The position numbers and the translations under genes are program-made. Under the pieces are notes generated by a model. That model did no database searches and was not told the origin of the DNA. It saw nothing but the letters and a program-made list of their open reading frames with translations. This document shows, one piece after another, positions 59,481-64,000 of a stretch of DNA of 64,000 nt. How positions within the stretch are numbered: the first letter of the stretch is position 1; the number at the start of each line of letters is the position of its first letter. Source of the DNA: Rhizobium sp. CSW-27 (GTDB lineage: Bacteria > Pseudomonadota > Alphaproteobacteria > Rhizobiales > Rhizobiaceae); the NCBI RefSeq assembly GCF_018760785.1, contig NZ_JAHHZO010000004.1:186001-250000 (forward strand), given 5' to 3'.

Positions 59481-61667
59481 TCAGTAGTAGGGGATGCTGC
59501 GCTGTGTGCCGTTGATGCCCACCCTTATGTACCCTGTCGGGGTGCTGGAGGATGGGGGAGTTGTGGTGACGGCCTGATTGCGTAGTTCCAGTAGATAGCC
59601 GAGCCGCAGGCCCATTCCGGCCCCATCCTTGTCGGAAATGTCCAGGCCGAAGTTGCCGTACTGGGAGAGGCGCATGACGTTGGCGGCCGTCGGGTCGCCA
59701 AACCACAGGTCGCGGATGAACCGAAGGACCGCCCGGCTGGGGTCGCCGCCGCCATAGGCCTGTGCGAAATCGATTGTCGGCGCCGATCCGCCCTGATAGC
59801 CGGGCCCCGTAATGCGGAAGACGTTCGCCTTGACGGCTGCGCAGTCGACGTCGCGATGCACGCGCGTCCCGAAGGTCGTCAGGATACCCAGCTCGTCGTG
59901 CAGCAGCTGCGACACGAACCGGTTGGCGGGATCGAGCGGATGCGTGCCGTCAGTGATCCAGCCAAGGCGCTGCAGCTCGGTGTAGGAACGGCAGGCCCTG
60001 TACCCGTCGAAATAGGCCGCGTAATTGGCCATGGCATTGTCGCGCCAAATCTTCTGGATCGCCAGCTGGGACGCTTCGGAGGTCACGTCGGGCAGAGAGC
60101 CGATCACCAGCAGGGAGCACGCCGGCAGGCTGGCGAAACGGGTGAACATCGCCGGGATGTTTACCGCCGCATTCTCCTCCTTGGCCTGCACAAACATCAG
60201 TTTGCAGTTAAACTCGTTCATCAGGTAGGCGAGGATGGCATCAGACGAATAGCCGTTGTTGGCAAGCGTGCTGCCGCCCCGGCCGAAGCCAAGCGGCACG
60301 ATGCCGTAAGCCCGGAAACCGCCGCAATAGGACGACAACACGACGACCTTTCCCGTCGCGGTCGCCACCATCTTGTATTTGATCGTGGGATCGGCCGTGA
60401 ACTGGATCTTGGCTCCGCCGAGCGCCGTATCAGAAAGGTCAAGAGTCTGCGTTTCATAGAGCGCGTTCGAATCACGGTTGCGCAACTCGACGCTCACGCT
60501 GCCCATGCCCGGCCCCTTGGCAAAATACATGCGCATTGTGGCAAAGCCGTTGGCCTGTCCCATGTCAACGGTGAGGGTCGCGCCGCTCGAAAGCTCGACA
60601 TGGCCGCCATTCGGCAGATACGTGAAATCAACATACCCAGCACCTCCACCATCTGGCCGGCTCTGGTCGATCGGCAAACTGCCGAGACCGGAGTTGAAAT
60701 ATGTCCCCGTCAGCGTCTGCGTCGGACCTGAGACGTTGAGGCTCGTGCCGCCGATGACGGCGCCCTGCTGGATTGCTGTAAAAAGCTGGAGCAGGAAAGG
60801 CGACCAGACGTGCGGCGAGACGCTGTCGCCGTAGTAGCCGATCCCGATAAAGCCTGATGGGGAGGCCGTGGGAGTGGTCCCCGCGTTGTAGGCGTAGAGA
60901 GCCTTGTAGAAATCCCTCAGATTATGCTTGCCCTCCAGCAGCGACACGCCGTCCAGCCGGGATGCAACCGTGGTCCCTTGCCTTGCATAACCGATCATGC
61001 CGGCACCCAGCGCCGTGCTGGACTGGCTGGCGAGATCGGCGACGGCGGCGCCCTGGTAGATCTGCCATTTCGGCGATGCCAGGTCAGTGGCAAAAGTCCC
61101 GGCCGTGTGCGCCACCGTGCAGATGTACTGCACGCCGCCCTGCATCACGGTATCGCGCACCGCATAGGCAGTGCCTGTCACCCAGTTGCCACGGTGATTG
61201 GTGATGATCGCTGTCGAGGCCTCGATGCGATCCTCGGTCGCCTCGATGGCCGTGCGATGCGCCAGCGCCTCGGAGGCGGCCGCCTGTGCCACGATCCGAT
61301 CGGCATCCGCTGCCGCCGCCGCCGCCTCGGCCGCCGCCTGTCCGGTGTCGGTCGGCAGACCGGCGACCTTTACCCAGCCCCCCGCCTGCCGCTCGTAGAC
61401 GCCGCGATCGGCGCCGACGAGGACGATGCCGGTCTCTCCGACGGTGGCCCCGAGGACTGCGTCCAGGGACGTTTTCGAAACACGCGCATAGTCGGCGGAA
61501 ACCAGCAGGGCCAATGCATCGAGCGTGGCGCCCAGCGCGCCGCTGGCGGCGAGCTGGGTGGCGAGCGTGGTCACCAGCATGCGGCCACTGCCATCGGCGG
61601 CATTCACCAGCACGTCAACGGCCGAGCTTTTCAGGGGGTAGTCTGTGGAACGAATGCCATCTGCCAT
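59481..61667 (-). CDS. phage tail fibre/spike with SGNH hydrolase domain
   Basis: A 728-residue protein. An N-terminal region (1-105) attaches to the tail and is followed by an Ala-rich helix (108-150) and a small strand-rich module (160-205, NWVTGTAYAVRDTV and YICTVAHTAGTF). A large SGNH-type hydrolase region follows: GDS with Ser282, NNGYSSD (470-476), and DGTHP with Asp573 and His576. Such domains in tail spikes deacetylate or de-esterify surface polysaccharide. The ATG at 61667 follows AGGAG that overlaps the stop of the tail-tip gene. Confidence 0.85.
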   Translation of the reverse strand: MADGIRSTDYPLKSSAVDVLVNAADGSGRMLVTTLATQLAASGALGATLDALALLVSADYARVSKTSLDAVLGATVGETGIVLVGADRGVYERQAGGWVKVAGLPTDTGQAAAEAAAAAADADRIVAQAAASEALAHRTAIEATEDRIEASTAIITNHRGNWVTGTAYAVRDTVMQGGVQYICTVAHTAGTFATDLASPKWQIYQGAAVADLASQSSTALGAGMIGYARQGTTVASRLDGVSLLEGKHNLRDFYKALYAYNAGTTPTASPSGFIGIGYYGDSVSPHVWSPFLLQLFTAIQQGAVIGGTSLNVSGPTQTLTGTYFNSGLGSLPIDQSRPDGGGAGYVDFTYLPNGGHVELSSGATLTVDMGQANGFATMRMYFAKGPGMGSVSVELRNRDSNALYETQTLDLSDTALGGAKIQFTADPTIKYKMVATATGKVVVLSSYCGGFRAYGIVPLGFGRGGSTLANNGYSSDAILAYLMNEFNCKLMFVQAKEENAAVNIPAMFTRFASLPACSLLVIGSLPDVTSEASQLAIQKIWRDNAMANYAAYFDGYRACRSYTELQRLGWITDGTHPLDPANRFVSQLLHDELGILTTFGTRVHRDVDCAAVKANVFRITGPGYQGGSAPTIDFAQAYGGGDPSRAVLRFIRDLWFGDPTAANVMRLSQYGNFGLDISDKDGAGMGLRLGYLLELRNQAVTTTPPSSSTPTGYIRVGINGTQRSIPYY

Positions 61668-61676
61668 CTGGATCTC

Positions 61677-64000
61677 CTATCGGATGACGACGGGGTGCGG
61701 GCCGGACACAGGGCCGCCCACGCCGTCAGCGTTGAGGGGTTGAATGAAATAGTAATGGGTGCCGGCCGACAGGCATGTCGCCGTCTCCTCGAAAAGCACG
61801 ACATCGTCGAGCGAGCCTTCGAAGGCGGACGAGGCGAGGAAGCCGAGAGCCGTGCTGCCGCCCGCTGCCAGAAGCCTGTCGGAATAAAGTCCGTTTGCGG
61901 AGCGGGCGACGCCGCTGACGGCAGATCCGCCCTGCAGCTGCGGCGTCAGCGTCCCGGCCACGAGATCGAGCACCCGGAACGCAAGCCGATAATATTTCCC
62001 GGCAACCATCGACACACTATCGACGATGGAGGACGCCGTCCCCGGCGCATGCGTTGCCAGGCCATCGGCAATGCTCCAGCCTGTCCCAAGGCTCCAGGCA
62101 CTGGCATCGCCAAAGCTGCCATTCGGCAACAGCGTCACGCGCGTCGTATCGCCGTCCAGTACGGTATAGGAGCGGGATGGCGTGACATCGAGGGTCGCCA
62201 CGACAGGATCGCCGGAATCGAGCGTCGAATTGGTAGAGCGATAGACCCTGACCTGCGTCGTGGCACTGTCGGCCGAAGTGGAAAAGATGATGGCTGCGCT
62301 GCCCAGGAAGGCGGCGGTACTGACGCTCGCATCATCGATGGCCGCAGGCAGTGCCGCATCCGTCGCGCCGATCGTGACGGTGATCACGGTCGTGTAATTG
62401 CCAACCGTCCCGTCCGGCGCAATGGCGGCCGCTCGCATCTGAACCGGGTTGCCCGTGACATATCCCCCGACAGTGATCCCCCCATCAGCCGCCGGAAATT
62501 CGACCGTTGTCCAGACGGAGGCGCCGGACAGGCGGTGTTGCAGTCTGTATTTTGCCGTCACCACAGCACCGGATCCGGGCACAAGCGTCGCGATGAAGGA
62601 GCCAGCCTCGCCTGCCCCGGAAACACCCGTGCGCACCGAGGTAAAGACCGGCGCGGGCGGCAGGATATCGCCACTGTCGATCTCGGCGCCCACGCGCCCG
62701 GTCCAGGCGGGCGGCACTTCTTCGTCGGTCAATTCGTCGATGATGGGCGCTGCATCCACCATGCGGAAGGTGGACGTGAAATCCCTGCCCGCCTCCACCC
62801 TTGTCACGACAACCGGGAAACTCTCCGCCAGCGCCGGACCGAACTGCACCAGGTCTCCCACGGCCGGCAGTTGCGTGCCCACGGCATCGAGCAGAACCAG
62901 ACGGTGCTGCCCCGGCTGCGTGACGATGGCACGCACGACGCTGTAGCCGATCGTATCACTCTCATCGGCGAAGACCCGGAAGCGCATGGCATAGCTCTGT
63001 CCCGCCAGCATCGAGACATCGTTGTCCAGTTCAATCGCGCGCCCCATGACGGACTTGACGCGCGCGGACGACTGCATGCGCTCCAGCACATCCGTATTGA
63101 GCATCACCAGGTCACCGCGCGTCGCCACACGCACCAGACCATCCTGCAAACAGGTATAGACATCGGCGCGGTAGATTGCTTCGTACATGCGTCGCCGCGC
63201 CTCGCGCCAGATTTCGGCAGGATCGGTCTTTCCCGGTAGTTCCAGCGCTTCCGTCTTGGTGATCGCGCCGGAATGGCCCGGCCACGGTACGATCCGTTCC
63301 GCCGGCTTGTAATCGTTCGTGGCATCCTGGAAGGACACGCGGAAGGCATGCGGCGGGTCGATATAGGTTCTGCTGGCCTTGAACTGCCAGCTGTTGCGGC
63401 TGTTGATGTGATCCACCGCCAGTGTCTGCGGCCGGTCGATCACCACGCCCCAGCGCACGCCGTCATGGCGCGGCAGAGCGCGGCCGGCCGAGGCAATCTG
63501 CGTCAGCACGTCCCGCAGCTGCGCATTCTCCTCCTCATGCACGCGGTCGTATTTCAGGCCCTTCAGCCGGCAGAAATCGTGCCAGTCCTCCAGCTGGCCG
63601 AGGTCAAGGCCCGCATCACTCACGGGTCGCGGATTGGCTGCGGACTGCAGCGCCAGCCGGTAGATCGAAGCCGGATTGCTGGTCTCGCGCTCGATCCATG
63701 TACCCGTCGTGTGGTCGTAGTCGAGGCATCGGCGCGAGGCGAGTGCGTTGACGTTATCCAGCTGCCCGTTGATCTGGTAGGTCGCCTTGATCCGAAGCCC
63801 GATCAGCGCCATCGGCTTGGCGATGTTCAGGGGATATTCCGGCCGCAGCGTCTGCAGCGCCACCCAGGAAGACCGGCTCTGCACCTGCGTGCTGGTGGTC
63901 TCGTCGGTCATGCGCGTCACTTCGATTTCGTATCGGCCGCGCGTTGCGAAGTTCCAGGTGTATTGCCGGAAGAATCCCTCCAGCTTGCTGGACGTGATCG
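61677..64000 (-). CDS. phage tail-tip (J-like) protein, 5' end cut by window edge
   Basis: At least 774 codons; the frame stays open to the window edge, so the true start lies beyond 64000. An internal GTG at 63920 is not the start, since in-frame residues before it (FATRGRYEIEV) continue the family pattern. Typical J-like segments are RPEYPLNIAKPMALIGLRIKA, WHDFCRLKGLKYD, and HDGVRWGVVIDRPQ, then a fibronectin-like C-terminal half. It recognises the host and starts DNA injection in lambda-like siphophages. Confidence 0.9.
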   Translation of the reverse strand, partial: ITSSKLEGFFRQYTWNFATRGRYEIEVTRMTDETTSTQVQSRSSWVALQTLRPEYPLNIAKPMALIGLRIKATYQINGQLDNVNALASRRCLDYDHTTGTWIERETSNPASIYRLALQSAANPRPVSDAGLDLGQLEDWHDFCRLKGLKYDRVHEEENAQLRDVLTQIASAGRALPRHDGVRWGVVIDRPQTLAVDHINSRNSWQFKASRTYIDPPHAFRVSFQDATNDYKPAERIVPWPGHSGAITKTEALELPGKTDPAEIWREARRRMYEAIYRADVYTCLQDGLVRVATRGDLVMLNTDVLERMQSSARVKSVMGRAIELDNDVSMLAGQSYAMRFRVFADESDTIGYSVVRAIVTQPGQHRLVLLDAVGTQLPAVGDLVQFGPALAESFPVVVTRVEAGRDFTSTFRMVDAAPIIDELTDEEVPPAWTGRVGAEIDSGDILPPAPVFTSVRTGVSGAGEAGSFIATLVPGSGAVVTAKYRLQHRLSGASVWTTVEFPAADGGITVGGYVTGNPVQMRAAAIAPDGTVGNYTTVITVTIGATDAALPAAIDDASVSTAAFLGSAAIIFSTSADSATTQVRVYRSTNSTLDSGDPVVATLDVTPSRSYTVLDGDTTRVTLLPNGSFGDASAWSLGTGWSIADGLATHAPGTASSIVDSVSMVAGKYYRLAFRVLDLVAGTLTPQLQGGSAVSGVARSANGLYSDRLLAAGGSTALGFLASSAFEGSLDDVVLFEETATCLSAGTHYYFIQPLNADGVGGPVSGPHPVVIR

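Larger units (their letters stand above)
54153..64000. mobile_element. prophage segment, outer (lysis and tail) end; left border uncertain
   Basis: Tail tip, tail fibre, LamG protein, endolysin, lipoprotein and two holin-like genes run leftward in the order of a late operon ending with lysis genes. Between and beside them are cargo-like genes (RNxxxH gene, small plus-strand ORF, membrane-protein operon). No integrase, packaging or head gene is in the window, so they must lie to the right. The left limit was placed at the last unusual gene beyond the terminator at 54096; it could be nearer 55100 or, if the RES gene belongs to it, near 53200. No attachment site was found because the other end is not available. 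Confidence 0.75.

Noticed and set aside
60924-63239. Long plus-strand frame (about 770 codons) opposite the tail-fibre and tail-tip genes
   Set aside because: Low in hydrophobic residues and lacking any domain; it is opposite real tail genes.
63920-63922. GTG at 63920 as the start of the tail-tip gene
   Set aside because: The frame stays open to the window edge and the residues before the GTG continue the family pattern, so the true start is outside the window.

Overview
The window is chromosomal DNA from an alphaproteobacterium, most likely a member of the Rhizobiaceae (Rhizobium/Agrobacterium group). The evidence is the general L-amino-acid transporter AapJQMP, a pyruvate dehydrogenase E1-beta subunit with its own lipoyl domain, a LexA gene preceded by the alphaproteobacterial operator (GAAC-N7-GAAC on this strand), the LpxI/LpxA/LpxB lipid A cluster, an EipB-type envelope protein, a phasin and DUF3126/DUF465/DUF982 proteins. 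The DNA is GC-rich throughout, except for short lower-GC patches in the last 13 kb. No tRNA, rRNA, CRISPR array or insertion sequence was seen.

Layout. 1-8 kb (minus strand): pyruvate dehydrogenase complex (pdhA, pdhB, pdhC, lpdA) with an SGNH esterase and a DUF465 protein between pdhC and lpdA, preceded by ftsB and enolase. 8.4-13 kb: a chemoreceptor, kdsA, an exported protein with a possible chorismate-lyase-like fold, and lexA. 13-17 kb: comEC, which is split by a C8 homopolymer, and citrate synthase. 17.6-31 kb (minus strand): a long envelope and translation supercluster in the order rpsB, tsf, pyrH, frr, uppS, cdsA, rseP, bamA, lpxD, fabZ, lpxA, lpxI, lpxB. It links early translation factors, undecaprenyl and phospholipid precursors, outer-membrane protein assembly and lipid A synthesis. 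31-46 kb: eipB, a tightly overlapping plus-strand operon (RidA, glycerophosphodiesterase, FemAB/GNAT-like, HIT), a diguanylate cyclase, azlCD, clpA/clpS, phasin, DUF3126, cysE, an alpha/beta hydrolase, a zinc-finger protein, an FAD monooxygenase and metC. 46-50.6 kb: the aapJQMP operon with a switchable hairpin after aapJ and a clear terminator after aapP.

50.6-64 kb is accessory. It holds an exported barrel-like protein, several very small proteins, a DUF982 protein and a RES-domain protein with no Xre partner. These are followed by a strong bidirectional terminator and a minus-strand prophage segment. From its outer edge inward the prophage carries a two-gene membrane-protein operon, a small plus-strand ORF, holin-like genes, a lipoprotein, an M15-type endolysin, a plus-strand gene with an RNxxxH motif of the HEPN RNase type, a LamG-type protein, a tail fibre with an SGNH hydrolase domain, and a tail-tip (J-like) protein that runs off the window. 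The integrase, packaging and head genes must lie beyond the right edge.

The items most worth attention are the plus-strand HEPN-like cargo gene inside the late prophage genes, the two-gene membrane operon at the prophage edge, the orphan RES gene, the comEC frameshift, the 12-bp stem that would bury the lpdA ribosome-binding site, and the hairpin that abuts the lexA operator.
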